Shown here in pieces: positions 1 through 9,729 of a stretch of DNA of 64,000 nt. Both the position numbers and the translations under genes were made by a program. The notes below the pieces were generated by a model. It had not been told where the DNA came from. It worked only from the letters and a program-made list of their open reading frames with translations, and searched no databases. The stretch is from Kushneria aurantia DSM 21353 (GTDB lineage Bacteria > Pseudomonadota > Gammaproteobacteria > Pseudomonadales > Halomonadaceae), in assembly GCF_000382245.1 (NCBI RefSeq), contig NZ_KB907877.1, forward strand, positions 1 to 64,000, given 5' to 3'. Every line of letters begins with the position of its first letter. Position 1 is the first letter of the stretch.

Positions 1-235
1 CCTCGTTCATGGGGGCCGTCTCCAGGACGATCTGGAACTTCTCCTGGCTGGTCCACTGATCGGGCTGGTTGGATCGTGATGGCAAAACCTGTCCTCGTGC
101 TCTGGCCTGTTTCCGCCAATTGTAGAGGGTTGTCGCGGTGATGCCTTCCTGCTCGGCCAGTTCCGGGATGGTCATGCTCATGGGCGGCGCCATCTTCCGG
201 AGGATGGCTTCCTTACGCTCTGCGGGATAACGCAC
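1..235 (-). CDS. IS3-type transposase OrfA, N-terminal part (runs off the window)
   Basis: The minus strand, from a GTG at 235, encodes a protein opening VRYPAERKEAILRKM, followed by a helix-turn-helix segment (IPELAEQEGITATTLYNWRK) and WTSQEKFQIVLETA. This matches the HTH_Tnp_1 type first protein of IS3-like elements, which binds the element ends. A GAGAGG ribosome site lies just upstream. A second in-frame GTG lies three codons earlier, so the start is not settled. The gene is cut by the window edge, so whether the element is intact cannot be seen. It would move the IS together with a downstream integrase-like OrfB located outside the window. Confidence 0.75.
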   Translation of the reverse strand, partial: MRYPAERKEAILRKMAPPMSMTIPELAEQEGITATTLYNWRKQARARGQVLPSRSNQPDQWTSQEKFQIVLETAPMNE

Positions 236-285
236 GTTGATCACCTCTCAATCCGCTTGGGTGACAACTACGCTGACGCATAGGG

Positions 286-318
286 AAGGTGGCGACTATC
301 AAAAGGTGGTGACTTTCA
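286..318. repeat. Probable IS end: two 16-nt direct subrepeats
   Basis: AAGGTGGCGACTATCA (286-301) and AAGGTGGTGACTTTCA (303-318) match at 14 of 16 positions. They sit just upstream of the transposase gene and 19 bp from the stop codon of the DUF481 gene. Repeated end sequences of this kind are common transposase-binding sites, so the IS boundary is probably near 318. The other end is outside the window. Confidence 0.45.
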
Positions 319-336
319 GCGCAGTGCCCCGTCCGC

Positions 337-1125
337 TCAAAAGTTGTAGACCACCGAGCCCGTGGTGGTGCGGTCGGTGTTGACGTCCGCCTTTCGGGGA
401 GGGTTGGAATTGCTGCGCAGGTCGTGGGAGAGGCGCAGTGACAGGCTCGAGTTGATCGATACCGACAGCGCCGTATAGGAGCGCACGATGACATTGCGGC
501 GAGCGGCCTCGATGGAGAACTGCTGAATGAAGCTGGCGGTGTCGGTAAAGTCTATTTGGTAGTCGGAGGCCAGATAGGTCAGCTCCAGATGTTCGCTGCC
601 GCTCTCCTCGAAGTCGTCGAAGCGATAGCCCAGTCCGCCTTCCAGCGACAGGTCATGCAGGCTGGTATCAAAAATCTGCCGCCCGTAACCGAGGATGGTG
701 GTGAACTGGTTGTCGTAGCCCGAAAAGCGCTCCTTTTCATAGCGGGCAAAGCCGAACAGATAGTTGGGCGAGTCGCTCAGTGAGTAGCGCTCGCGCTGTG
801 CCACCAGATATTGCTCGGCGGTGGTGCGGTCGCTGTCGCTGACGTTCTTGATCTCCGCCCGCGTGGTATGGGTCCAGGCGTCGTCAAACCAGGTGATGCG
901 CCCCTTGCCCAGCAGCGTCTCGGTGTTGGTATTGCCCGACAGCGCCGTGTAGCCCAGCTCGATGGCGCCCGAGAAGGGCACGGCATCGTCACTACCGGCC
1001 GGTGGAGCGTAGAAGAGGTTGTCATCGCCATGAGCATGGAATGCAATGCTCAGCGCCGCGACGGCAAGACACAGACGCGATGCAGTGTGGTGGCGGCTGT
1101 CTCGGATTCTGGGTCGCATTGTCAT
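337..1125 (-). CDS. DUF481 family outer-membrane protein
   Basis: A 262-residue protein with a basic N-terminus and a hydrophobic signal segment (about residues 14-33, ending near AHG). It is followed by alternating aromatic/polar beta-strand sequence and a terminal aromatic residue (SVVYNF), typical of an outer-membrane barrel. The segment GAIELGYTALSGNTNTETL is the hallmark opening of DUF481 (YdiY-like) proteins, whose function is unclear, although some are induced by salt or acid. It lies downstream of the penicillin-binding protein on the same strand, separated by a hairpin. An IS end sits directly after its stop codon. Confidence 0.85.
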   Translation of the reverse strand: MTMRPRIRDSRHHTASRLCLAVAALSIAFHAHGDDNLFYAPPAGSDDAVPFSGAIELGYTALSGNTNTETLLGKGRITWFDDAWTHTTRAEIKNVSDSDRTTAEQYLVAQRERYSLSDSPNYLFGFARYEKERFSGYDNQFTTILGYGRQIFDTSLHDLSLEGGLGYRFDDFEESGSEHLELTYLASDYQIDFTDTASFIQQFSIEAARRNVIVRSYTALSVSINSSLSLRLSHDLRSNSNPPRKADVNTDRTTTGSVVYNF

Positions 1126-1140
1126 CGTGAGTGGATATGG

Positions 1141-1166
1141 CTGCCTCGCGCCGGGGCGCGAGGCAG
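1141..1166. terminator. Hairpin between the PBP and DUF481 genes
   Basis: CTGCCTCGCG (1141-1150) pairs perfectly with CGCGAGGCAG (1157-1166) around a six-base loop. It lies 10 bp beyond the stop of the penicillin-binding protein gene on the minus strand. No T-run follows, so it may be a weak or Rho-assisted terminator or an RNA-stabilising hairpin. Confidence 0.45.
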
Positions 1167-1176
1167 GAGCCGAGGT

Positions 1177-3708
1177 TTAAAAGATGGCGTCATAGCTGCC
1201 GGTACCTTCGGAACCGCTCTGCGACTCCAGCTCGGGGCGCACCGAGCGTTCCTGATATGGCGGCAGGTTGTCGGCGCGGAAGATCTCGCTGATGCCGCCG
1301 CTCTGGTCGTCGCGTAGGCGCTTGCCGGTATCCGGATCGATGCGCGCCTGTACGATATCGGCGGGAGCCGGCGGTGTGCTTTCGGGGGTCCCCTCCAGCG
1401 CCTGGCTCATATAGTCGATCCAGATCGGCAGTGCCGCCTGGGAGCCGTACTCGGCGATCGACTCATTGCTGTCCTTGCCCACCCAGACACTGGTTACAAG
1501 GCTCGAATTGAAGCCGGAGAACCAGGCATCGCGCTGATCGTTGGTGGTGCCGGTCTTGCCGGCGATATCGCTGCGGTTCATCGACAGCGCCGCACGCCCG
1601 GTGCCGCGCTCGATGACATCGCGCATCATGCTGCGCAGGATGTAGACCGAATCGGGTGAGGCCACGCGCTCGGCGATCGGATAAGTACGGTCGTCGATGG
1701 TGACGGTCGAGGCCATCGGGTCGCAGTCACGACAGGCCGCCGGCGGGTTGGTCTCGTTGAGCAGGTTGGTGTCGTCATCACCTTTGGTGACGCGGCTGAT
1801 GAACCAGGGCTGAACCCTGAAGCCGCCGTTGGCGATCTCGGCATAGCCGCGAGCGATCTCCAGCGGGGTCAGCTCGGCGGTCCCCAGACCCAGCGACAGG
1901 CCGTGCGGCAGCCGGTCGCGGGCAAAGCCCATGCGAACCAGAAAGTCGATGGCGTCGTCCAGCCCTATCGCCTGCAGGGCTCGAATGGTGACCAGGTTGA
2001 GTGAGCGGTAGAGGCCCACCCGCAAGCGGGTGGGGCCGCCAAAGCTGCGCTCGGCGTTCTCCGGGCGCCAGTCTTCCTGATTGCCGATACCGGCCTGTAC
2101 GATGGGGGCGTCGTTGATGATGGTGGCGGCGGTCATGCCGTCTTCGAGTGCCGCCAGATAGATGAAGGGCTTGAAATTGGAGCCGGGCTGGCGGCGTGCC
2201 TGGGTGACGCGGTTGAACTTGCTGTCGGCAAAACTGAAACCGCCCTGCAGCGCTTTCACCGCACCGGTGTCGGGGTCGATCGACACCAGCGCGCCGGCAG
2301 CGTCCGGTACCTGTCCCAGGCGCCAGCCGTCGCCGTTCTGACGCGGCATGATACGCACCAGGTCGCCGCGGCTGGCGATATCGGCAGCACTGCTCGGCGC
2401 CGCGCCGCGACTGCGCGGACTGCGGTAAGGGGCCGCCCATTCGAGGCCCGGCCACCCGATGGTGATCACTTCGTCGTTATCGCTCAGTACCTGCATGGTG
2501 CGCCCGTCGGTGCCGATCACGATGGCGGGCTGCAGCGGCCCCAACTGCGGTGTGGCGTCCAGGGTGCGCTGCCAGTTGCTGACGTCGCCCTCCACGCCGG
2601 GCACCGTGGTCCGGCTGCGGGCGGCCGCTTCGCGTGCCGTCGACTCTACCTCGGGAGACTCCGACAGCTCCTCTTCGAGACCGGTACGGTCGGTCTGCGC
2701 CTGCGCCTCGGAAAGGCTCGGCGGAATATCGCTCTCTTCCGGACCGCGCCAGCCGTGGCGGGTATCGTAGGCGATCAGGCCGTTGACCAGCGCCTGCTGC
2801 GCCTCCTGCTGCAGGCGGCTGTCGATGGTAGTGGTGATGCGGTAGTTGCCGGTATAGGCCTCATCGCCGAAGCGCTCGACGGCATACTGGCGCGCCATCT
2901 CGGCGACCCAGGGGGCCTGCAGCTCGTTGTCTCTGCGGTGGCGGTTGGTCTCTATCGGTGCCTGGGTGGCGCTGTCGTAGGCCTGCTGATCGATGAAACC
3001 GAGCTGATGCATGCGCAGCAGCACCCAGTTACGGCGAATCAGCGCACGCTGCGGGTTGCTGATCGGATTGAGGCTGGAGGGGGCCTTGGGCAGCCCGGCC
3101 AGAGTGGCGACCTCGGGCAGACTCAGCTCGTCCAGCGGCTTGTCGAAGTAGGTTTCCGCAGCGGCACCTGCGCCATAGGCGCCCTGACCGAGAAATATCT
3201 TGTTGACGTAGAGCTCGAGGATCTGCTGCTTGGAGAGAATCTGCTCCATCTGCAGCGCCAGCAGAATTTCGCGGATCTTGCGGGTGAAGGTCTGGTCCAG
3301 GGTCAGCAGATAGTTACGCGCCACCTGCATGGTGATGGTACTGCCGCCGGAGCGGATCCGGCCGCTGGAAACCAGTTCGATAGCGGCTCGCAGCAGAGCG
3401 CGGGGGTCGACGCCGGGGTGCTGATAAAAGCCGGCATCCTCGGCGGCCAGCAGGGCGTTGATGAAATCCTGCGGAATTTCATCCCCCTCGACCAGCTGGC
3501 GGCGCTGAGTACCGAACTCTCCCATCAGTCGGCCATCGGCGCTGTAGACGCGCAGCGGCATCTCCAGCTCGTAGTTCTGTAGCTGGTGAACGTCCGGCAG
3601 GCTGGGGGCGAAATAAAGTGCTGCACCGGCAACGGAGAGCAGGGCGCCGGCGGTCAGGGCGACCAGCAGGCAGACAACATGAAAGACCAGGCGCTTGATG
3701 AACGTCAT
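1177..3708 (-). CDS. ponA: Penicillin-binding protein 1A (bifunctional peptidoglycan synthase)
   Basis: Class A PBP of about 843 residues that polymerises lipid II and cross-links peptides in the periplasm while anchored in the inner membrane. An N-terminal membrane helix (FIKRLVFHVVCLLVALTAG) is followed by the GT51 glycosyltransferase domain (ALLAAEDAGFYQHPGVD with catalytic Glu, then GGSTITMQVARN), an OB-like insert, and the transpeptidase domain with SxxK (PGSNFKPF), SLN and KTGT (GKTGTTNDQRDAW) motifs. I start at 3708 (MTFIKRL), preceded by AACAGG. The longer frame to 3807 lacks such support and would put a non-hydrophobic leader before the anchor. The gene is divergent from pilM, the usual arrangement in gammaproteobacteria. 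Confidence 0.95.
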   Translation of the reverse strand: MTFIKRLVFHVVCLLVALTAGALLSVAGAALYFAPSLPDVHQLQNYELEMPLRVYSADGRLMGEFGTQRRQLVEGDEIPQDFINALLAAEDAGFYQHPGVDPRALLRAAIELVSSGRIRSGGSTITMQVARNYLLTLDQTFTRKIREILLALQMEQILSKQQILELYVNKIFLGQGAYGAGAAAETYFDKPLDELSLPEVATLAGLPKAPSSLNPISNPQRALIRRNWVLLRMHQLGFIDQQAYDSATQAPIETNRHRRDNELQAPWVAEMARQYAVERFGDEAYTGNYRITTTIDSRLQQEAQQALVNGLIAYDTRHGWRGPEESDIPPSLSEAQAQTDRTGLEEELSESPEVESTAREAAARSRTTVPGVEGDVSNWQRTLDATPQLGPLQPAIVIGTDGRTMQVLSDNDEVITIGWPGLEWAAPYRSPRSRGAAPSSAADIASRGDLVRIMPRQNGDGWRLGQVPDAAGALVSIDPDTGAVKALQGGFSFADSKFNRVTQARRQPGSNFKPFIYLAALEDGMTAATIINDAPIVQAGIGNQEDWRPENAERSFGGPTRLRVGLYRSLNLVTIRALQAIGLDDAIDFLVRMGFARDRLPHGLSLGLGTAELTPLEIARGYAEIANGGFRVQPWFISRVTKGDDDTNLLNETNPPAACRDCDPMASTVTIDDRTYPIAERVASPDSVYILRSMMRDVIERGTGRAALSMNRSDIAGKTGTTNDQRDAWFSGFNSSLVTSVWVGKDSNESIAEYGSQAALPIWIDYMSQALEGTPESTPPAPADIVQARIDPDTGKRLRDDQSGGISEIFRADNLPPYQERSVRPELESQSGSEGTGSYDAIF

Positions 3709-4024
3709 GTAAAACCTGTTGCTTGGAAGGCGTGGCCGGTGTGCTCGTGTCCCCGGCATGGTAGCGCTGACACTCTGAATCGGCGTCGTGTGAACCTGAA
3801 GCCGCACATTATATGTAGCCCCGGGCCGGGCGACCAGTGATGAACCGTAAACGTACCGATCGATCGTGATGTTACGGCCGCAAATGCCGGGTCAGGCGCG
3901 GTAGGCGTTCGCTTTTTGTTGCTTTGCCGAAGTGCCTCGCACGCTATAAAGAGACCTGATTCAAGCGGCCGATGTACACGGCCGATACGTCAGTTCTGTT
4001 CTGTTATCGCTGGAGATTGCCACA
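3709..4024. other. Divergent intergenic region, ponA / pilM
   Basis: About 316 bp with no convincing gene. It must hold the promoters of both ponA and the pil operon. An inverted pair CCGTAA (3845-3850) / TTACGG (3872-3877) brackets a GATCGATC core. A TATAAA at about 3946 is a possible -10 element for pilM, but no clear -35 accompanies it. Confidence 0.4.
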
Positions 4025-5080
4025 GTGCTCGGCTTGCGACGCTCCGTAAATGGCCTGATCGGTGTGGACATCACTTCCGCGACCGTCAAGCTGCTGGAAC
4101 TCGAGCATCATGGCGATCGCATGCGCGTCGAATCGTGGGCGGTTCGGCCGCTGGCCGACAACGCCGTGGTGGAGCGCCGCATTCGCGATATGGGCCAGGT
4201 GGTCATGGCGCTGTCGCGCGCCGTCGACCACGCCCGTCCACGCTCGCGCCGGGCGGTCGTGGCGGTGCCTACCGGCTCGGTCATCACCAAGCTGCTGAGT
4301 ATGCCGCGTGCCTTCGACGACGACGAAATTGCCGAGCGTATCGCTGCCGAATCCGACAAGCATATCCCTTTTCCGTTCAACGAGGTGGCGCTCGATTTTC
4401 AGAAACTGGGCGTCAACGCCCGCTACAGCGACCAGCAGGATATCCTGCTGGTCGCCTGCCGGCTGCAGGACGTGCAGCTGTTGACCGACGCGCTGGAACA
4501 GGTCGGGCTGGAGCCGGCGGCGGTGGATGTCGAGTCCTTCGCCATGGAGCGCGTCAGTCGCCACCTGCGCGCGCAGTGGGCGCGTGACAGCGATAACGCC
4601 ACGGCGCTGCTCGACATTGGCGCCAATATGACCGCCTTCCACGTTATTCATCGCGGCCGCATCGTTCACTCCCGCGACAACGTGCTGGGCGGGCGCCAGC
4701 TCACCGACGAGATTCGCCAGCAGTATCGCGTCACCTACGATGAGGCCGGCCGCGCCAAGAAGGTCGGCGACCTGCCCGAATACGAGCAGCGCGTGCTGTC
4801 GCCGTTCCGTGAAACCCTGGTGCAGCAGGCCATGCGCCTGCTGCAGCTCTACCACACGACGGCCGGTGCCCATGACATCGACCGCCTGGTGCTGGCCGGC
4901 GGCACCAGCATGATCGACGGTCTGGCCGAACGGCTGGGGGAAGAGAGCCGGCTCGAGGTGGTGCACGCCAACCCCTTCAGCAGCATGCAGGTCGGTACCC
5001 GTATCGATCGTGACTCGCTGGGCCGCGACGCCCCGGCGATGATGACCGCCTGTGGTCTGGCGATGAGGTCGCCGACATGA
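4025..5080 (+). CDS. pilM: Type IV pilus assembly ATPase-like protein PilM
   Basis: An actin-like (FtsA-fold) cytoplasmic protein of 351 residues that docks onto the N-terminus of PilN and is part of the pilus alignment subcomplex. The opening LRRSVNGLIGVDITSATVKLLEL and the phosphate-binding segments (TALLDIGANMTAFHVI, LVLAGGTSMIDGLAERL) fit the family. The start is a GTG preceded by TGGAG at good spacing. It is first gene of pilMNOPQ, and its stop overlaps pilN by 4 bp (ATGA), implying coupled translation. Confidence 0.95.
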   Translation: MLGLRRSVNGLIGVDITSATVKLLELEHHGDRMRVESWAVRPLADNAVVERRIRDMGQVVMALSRAVDHARPRSRRAVVAVPTGSVITKLLSMPRAFDDDEIAERIAAESDKHIPFPFNEVALDFQKLGVNARYSDQQDILLVACRLQDVQLLTDALEQVGLEPAAVDVESFAMERVSRHLRAQWARDSDNATALLDIGANMTAFHVIHRGRIVHSRDNVLGGRQLTDEIRQQYRVTYDEAGRAKKVGDLPEYEQRVLSPFRETLVQQAMRLLQLYHTTAGAHDIDRLVLAGGTSMIDGLAERLGEESRLEVVHANPFSSMQVGTRIDRDSLGRDAPAMMTACGLAMRSPT

Positions 5081-5691
5081 GCGAGCTCGGATTGTCGCAT
5101 CAGAGCGTGGGCATCGAGATCAATCTGCTGCCCTGGCGTGAAAAGGCCCGCGAGCGGCGTACCCGTCAGCTCTACGGCTGGATGCTGGGCTGCGCGCTGC
5201 TGGGCGTGGCGGTGGGGTTTGCCGGTCAGCAGTGGCAGCAGTGGCGGCTCGAGCGCGTCAACGCCGAAGTGGCGCTGGTCGAGGGGCGGATCGCGGCGCT
5301 GGAGCGCGATATCGCTCAGGTGCAGACGCTGGATCAGCAGCGCCAGCAGATGCAGGAGCGTATCCGGCTGATCAGCGAGCTGCAGTTCTCGCGGCCGCAG
5401 GTCGTGGCGCTTTTTCAGGCTCTCAACGACAGCCTCGTCGACGGCGTGGTCTACGACCGTGTCGAGCGTCACGATGGCCGTCTTGATATCAGTGGCACGG
5501 CGACCACCAACCGCCGGGTGTCGGATCAAATGCGCGCGCTGGCCGCTGCCGAGGTGTTCGGTGATCCGCTGCTGATGGACGTCTCGGCCGCCGAGCAGGG
5601 CGCGCGTCGACGCTTCAATCTGCAGGTACCGGAGCGCCGCCTGCAGGGTGCGGCGCCGCTCGAGGCCGATGGCACCGGAGGCGGCGCATGA
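5077..5691 (+). CDS. pilN: Type IV pilus inner-membrane protein PilN
   Basis: A 204-residue bitopic membrane protein. Near the N-terminus it carries the PilM-binding motif INLLPWREKARERR, then one membrane helix (about residues 33-50), a coiled coil (ERVNAEVALVEGRIAALERDI) and a periplasmic ferredoxin-like domain that pairs with PilO. It overlaps pilM and pilO by 4 bp each, so the genes are translationally coupled. Length and order are standard for the family. Confidence 0.95.
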   Translation: MSELGLSHQSVGIEINLLPWREKARERRTRQLYGWMLGCALLGVAVGFAGQQWQQWRLERVNAEVALVEGRIAALERDIAQVQTLDQQRQQMQERIRLISELQFSRPQVVALFQALNDSLVDGVVYDRVERHDGRLDISGTATTNRRVSDQMRALAAAEVFGDPLLMDVSAAEQGARRRFNLQVPERRLQGAAPLEADGTGGGA

Positions 5692-6326
5692 GGGGGGGCG
5701 ACTGGCGGCTCGAGTGGCAGCGCCTGCGGCGTGTACGCCCGGGCGAGATCACCCTCGAGGAGGGCGGCAGCTGGCCGCTATTGCTGCGCATTCTGGTCTG
5801 CACGCTGATCGCCCTGATCTTCGCCGTGGGGGCGCTGTGGTTTTTCGCCCTGCCGCGTGCCGATCAGGTCGAGCAGGCCGACGCGCGGGTCGAGGAGCTG
5901 ATGTCGCAGTACGCCACACGCTCCTTTCAGGCGGCCAACCTGCCGCTGCTCGAGGAGCGCATGGCGACCCTCGAAGCGCGCATGGCGGAGCTTGTCGACA
6001 TGCTGCCCACCGATACCGAGATGGCAGCGCTGCTGGACGACATCAGCGAAGCGGCGCGTCGCCAGCAGCTCGATATCGACTATCTGCGACTGGGCACGCC
6101 GCAGCCACAGCCCTTCTACGTCATTCAGCCCTTCGATATCCAGGTGCGCGGCGGCTATCACCAGCTCGCCGAGTTCGTGGCCAGGGTGGCGGCGCTGCCG
6201 CGCATCGTGACGCTGCACGACATGACGCTGGTGCCCGCCGATGGCGACGGCCTGGTGCTGACCATCGCCGCCGAGACCTATCGCTACGAGCCTGAAAGCG
6301 GCAGCGACGACGAGGGGGGTGCATGA
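5688..6326 (+). CDS. pilO: Type IV pilus inner-membrane protein PilO
   Basis: A 212-residue protein with a short cytoplasmic region, one membrane helix (ILVCTLIALIFAVGALWFF), a coiled coil (QADARVEELMSQY to ARMAELVDML) and a periplasmic domain (IQPFDIQVRGGYHQLAEFVARVAAL). It heterodimerises with PilN and bridges to PilP. It overlaps both neighbours by 4 bp. Confidence 0.93.
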   Translation: MRGGDWRLEWQRLRRVRPGEITLEEGGSWPLLLRILVCTLIALIFAVGALWFFALPRADQVEQADARVEELMSQYATRSFQAANLPLLEERMATLEARMAELVDMLPTDTEMAALLDDISEAARRQQLDIDYLRLGTPQPQPFYVIQPFDIQVRGGYHQLAEFVARVAALPRIVTLHDMTLVPADGDGLVLTIAAETYRYEPESGSDDEGGA

Positions 6327-6901
6327 ACATCAGGGGGCCGGTCGTCGCTGCAGCGCTGCTGGTGCTGGCGGGCTGCGGCGACGATGGGCAACGTGATCTG
6401 ACGGCGCGGCTCGATGAGATGCGCAGCCGCCCGGAAGGCCATATCGAACCACTGCCCGAGCGTCCCGAGTATCAGCCGTTGCGCTATCGCGCCGGCGACG
6501 AGCGCAGCCCCTTCGAACAGGGCGCGATAGCTGCCGCGCCGACGCTGTCGCAGGCCGATGCCGAGCCCGCCGACAGCGGGCCGCGGCCCGACCCGCAGCG
6601 CACCAGGGAGCCGCTGGAGCGCTTTGCCCTGGAAGCGCTGCAATTGACCGGCACTCTGACCGTTAACGGCCGCACCATGGCGCTGATTCGTACCCCGGAG
6701 GGCGAGCTGGTGAGGCTCTATCGCGGTGACTACCTGGGGCAGAACAACGGACGTGTGGTGGCTATCGACCGCAGCGGTATCGATATCGTCGAGCTGCAGC
6801 CCGGGGGTGACGGCTACAGCGAGGTGTCGCGCCGGATGACCATGAGCGGCACCGGCAGTGACAGCGGCCGCAACGATATCGGTTATAACAATCGGTCATA
6901 G
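6323..6901 (+). CDS. pilP: Type IV pilus lipoprotein PilP
   Basis: A 192-residue lipoprotein with the lipobox LVLAGC. An acidic, proline-rich linker follows, then the C-terminal beta domain (about 95-165: ALQLTGTLTVNGRTMALIRTPEGELVRLYRGDYLG) that contacts PilQ. It couples the PilN/PilO inner-membrane complex to the secretin. The last bases and the spacer after it carry a small tandem duplication (CAATCGGTCATA twice), so the extreme C-terminus may be recently altered. Confidence 0.92.
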   Translation: MNIRGPVVAAALLVLAGCGDDGQRDLTARLDEMRSRPEGHIEPLPERPEYQPLRYRAGDERSPFEQGAIAAAPTLSQADAEPADSGPRPDPQRTREPLERFALEALQLTGTLTVNGRTMALIRTPEGELVRLYRGDYLGQNNGRVVAIDRSGIDIVELQPGGDGYSEVSRRMTMSGTGSDSGRNDIGYNNRS

Positions 6902-6932
6902 CAATCGGTCATAACAACAGGAGCGACATGAG

Positions 6933-9101
6933 ATGAGCCTGCCGAAGCCGATGCGAGTGGCGCGCTGCGGCCTGATACTGCTGCTGACGGTGCTTTTGAT
7001 GGCGCTGTCGTTGGCGGCCGGGGCACGTTCGCTGACCGATATCGCGGTCAGCGAAGGGAGTCGTGGCGCCATGGTACAGCTGACCTTCGACACGCCGGTC
7101 AGCGAGCCGCAGGCGGTGGCGCTGACGGCACCGCCGCGGCTGGTGCTCGACTTTCCCGCCGCCGACAGCCAGCTGATGACTGCCCCGGGAGCGCTGGCGG
7201 GCGCCGGTATCGCCTCCATCGACGTAGCCGACAGCGGTGACCGTCTGCGTGTCACCCTGGCTCTGGCGCGGCCCATGGGGTGGCAGATCGATGCCGACGG
7301 CCGGGTGATTCGGTTGGCGCTTGATGGTGGTGCACAGGCCGCCACCGCCATGGCGGCGGAGGGCTTTTTCGACAGCGTGGCTACCGGCGCCGCGGGCGCC
7401 ATGTCGGCCGATAACGGATCATCGGCGCGCAGTCGCTCTGCCGGCGCTACCACGGTGAATAGTCGCGTCTCGCCGGTTTCAGGGGCCAGTAGCGGCGCGG
7501 GCAGCCTGGTGGAGGTCAACGATATCGATTTCCGCATTACCGGCGATGGCAGCGGTGAGCTGTTGGTCGGTCTCGGTCGTGACGGTATTTCGCCGCAGCT
7601 TGATGTCGACAGCGGCCGTGCCACCCTGCGCCTGGCCAATGTTCGCCTGCCGCCGCAGTGGCGCCGCATTCTGGACGTCAGCGACTTCGCCACGCCGCTG
7701 TCGCGGGTCATACCCGAGCAGCAGGGCAGTGACACCCTGATGACGCTCGTCTTCGCACCCGGTGCGGTGCTCTCCGCCACCCAGCGCGGCCGTCAGGTGG
7801 CGGTCGAGGTATCGCCCGCCGGCTCCGATCAGGCGCGCGAGCAGCGCGAGCAGTTTCCTTTCGGCGGTCAGCGCGTGTCGCTCAACTTCCAGCGCATCGA
7901 TGTGCGCGGCGCGCTGTCGATTCTGGCCGAGGAGGTAGGGCTCAACCTGGTGGTCAGCGACGCGGTCGGCGGCAACGTCACCCTCAACCTGCAGGACGTG
8001 CCCTGGGACCAGGCGCTGGAGCTGATTCTGCAGAGCAGCGGGCTGGCCAGCCGGCGCAGTGGCAACGTATTGATGGTGGCACCCGGTGACGAACTGGCGG
8101 CCATGGCGCAGCGCCGCGCCGAGGCCGAACAGGGCGTTGCCAACAACGAGACGCTGACCACCGACTATCTGCGCATGCGCTACGCCCGTGCCGCCGACCT
8201 GGCGACCCTGCTGCGCGGCGAAAACGGCCTTGGTCTGCTCTCCGAGCGGGGCCATATCTCGGTCGACGAGCGCACCAATACCCTGGTGGTACAGGACACC
8301 CGGGCGCGCATCGAGGCGATCCGCCGCACCATCGATCAGCTCGATATTCCGGTGCGCCAGGTGCAGATCGAGGCGCGCATCGTCATCGCCCGCGAGCGGG
8401 CGGCCAGCGAGCTGGGCGTACGCTGGGGCGCGACCTCGACCAATCAGGTGGATACCGGCTCGCGTAGCGTCAACGACAATGCCAGTGGCAGGGGGCGCGC
8501 CTTCGGCGGTCTGGCGGTGGATTACGGTGACGGCGAAGCGGCCAATACCACCTTCGGCATCGGTTATCTTTCCAGCGACGTGCTGCTCAACCTGACCCTC
8601 AACGCGCTGGAGTCGGAGGGCGACAGCCAGACCATCTCCCAGCCGCGGGTGATTACCGCCAACCAGCGCCCGGCGCTGATCGAGCAGGGCCAGGAGATTC
8701 CCTACCAGGAGGGCAGCGACGACGCCCTGACCGGCACCTCGGTAGAGTTCAAGGAGGCGCTGCTGTCGCTGCAGGTTACCCCGCAGATTACGCCCGACAA
8801 TCGCATCATCATGGATCTGGTGATCCAGAACGACGACGTCTCCAGCACCCAGTACAACGGCGTGCCGGCGATCGACACCAATCGCATCGAGACCCAGGTG
8901 CTGGTCAACAACGGCGAAACCGTGGTGTTGGGCGGCATTCTCTCCAGCGAGCAGGTCAATAACCTGTCGAAAACACCGCTACTGGGTGACCTGCCCGGCA
9001 TTGGTCGACTCTTTCGCTATACCGAGCGAAGCAATGAAAAGGTAGAATTGCTGGTATTCATCACCCCGAGAATCCTTGAGGATACACTCACGGTGCGCTA
9101 A
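6933..9101 (+). CDS. pilQ: Type IV pilus secretin PilQ
   Basis: A 722-residue outer-membrane secretin through which the pilus exits. It has a signal peptide ([20 protein letters not shown]), an N-terminal AMIN domain ([19 protein letters not shown]) and a second AMIN-like domain (about 195-290). A secretin/TonB short N-terminal domain follows ([20 protein letters not shown]), then an N1 domain, then the secretin core ([46 protein letters not shown]). A CAGGAG site precedes ATG 6933; an earlier ATG at 6928 stops at once. The stop overlaps the aroK start by 1 bp. Confidence 0.95.
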   Translation: MSLPKPMRVARCGLILLLTVLLMALSLAAGARSLTDIAVSEGSRGAMVQLTFDTPVSEPQAVALTAPPRLVLDFPAADSQLMTAPGALAGAGIASIDVADSGDRLRVTLALARPMGWQIDADGRVIRLALDGGAQAATAMAAEGFFDSVATGAAGAMSADNGSSARSRSAGATTVNSRVSPVSGASSGAGSLVEVNDIDFRITGDGSGELLVGLGRDGISPQLDVDSGRATLRLANVRLPPQWRRILDVSDFATPLSRVIPEQQGSDTLMTLVFAPGAVLSATQRGRQVAVEVSPAGSDQAREQREQFPFGGQRVSLNFQRIDVRGALSILAEEVGLNLVVSDAVGGNVTLNLQDVPWDQALELILQSSGLASRRSGNVLMVAPGDELAAMAQRRAEAEQGVANNETLTTDYLRMRYARAADLATLLRGENGLGLLSERGHISVDERTNTLVVQDTRARIEAIRRTIDQLDIPVRQVQIEARIVIARERAASELGVRWGATSTNQVDTGSRSVNDNASGRGRAFGGLAVDYGDGEAANTTFGIGYLSSDVLLNLTLNALESEGDSQTISQPRVITANQRPALIEQGQEIPYQEGSDDALTGTSVEFKEALLSLQVTPQITPDNRIIMDLVIQNDDVSSTQYNGVPAIDTNRIETQVLVNNGETVVLGGILSSEQVNNLSKTPLLGDLPGIGRLFRYTERSNEKVELLVFITPRILEDTLTVR

Positions 9102-9649
9102 TGCAGGCTCTACCCAATCTGTTTCTGATCGGTCCCATGGGCACCGGCAAAAGTACCATCGGCCGCTATCTGGCGGCCGAATTGCAGCGCGATTTCTTCG
9201 ACAGCGATCATGTGATCGAGCACCGCTGCGGCTGCGATATTCCCTGGATCTTCGATGTCGAAGGCGAGTCCGGCTTTCGCCTGCGCGAGGCGCAGGTGAT
9301 CGACGAACTGAGTCAGCGCGCGGGCATCGTGCTGGCCACCGGCGGCGGCGCCGTGACCCATCCGGTCAGTCGGCGACTGCTGCACGAGCGCGGCATCGTG
9401 GTCTATCTTTCGACCACCGTGGAGCAGCAGCTCAGACGCACCGCCCGCGATCGTAACCGGCCCCTGCTGCAGTGTGACAATCCCGAAAAGCGTCTGCGCG
9501 AGCTGCAGGAAGTGCGCGATCCGCTCTACCGTGAAACCGCCACCTTCATTGTCAGCACCGATCGCCGCGGCCCGCGCTCGGTGGCCGCCGAAATACGCCG
9601 CCGGGCCCGTCGCTTCGGCATCGAGATACCGGCGCAGGCCTCCGGCTGA
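9101..9649 (+). CDS. aroK: Shikimate kinase
   Basis: A 182-residue cytoplasmic kinase phosphorylating shikimate at the 3-hydroxyl, step five of chorismate synthesis. Walker A is GPMGTGKST. The shikimate-binding residues lie in [15 protein letters not shown] and [12 protein letters not shown], and the conserved loop is LATGGGAV. The lid arginine region is [11 protein letters not shown]. Its start overlaps the pilQ stop by 1 bp, so it is expressed with the pilus operon, as in many gammaproteobacteria. Confidence 0.95.
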   Translation: MQALPNLFLIGPMGTGKSTIGRYLAAELQRDFFDSDHVIEHRCGCDIPWIFDVEGESGFRLREAQVIDELSQRAGIVLATGGGAVTHPVSRRLLHERGIVVYLSTTVEQQLRRTARDRNRPLLQCDNPEKRLRELQEVRDPLYRETATFIVSTDRRGPRSVAAEIRRRARRFGIEIPAQASG

Positions 9650-9729
9650 GCCGCGATCGCGTTTCCGTTCGCCGGCACGTCGGGGGTCGGCAGTACCTCC
9701 GTTTTCCCTCTCTGTTCATGGACACTGCT

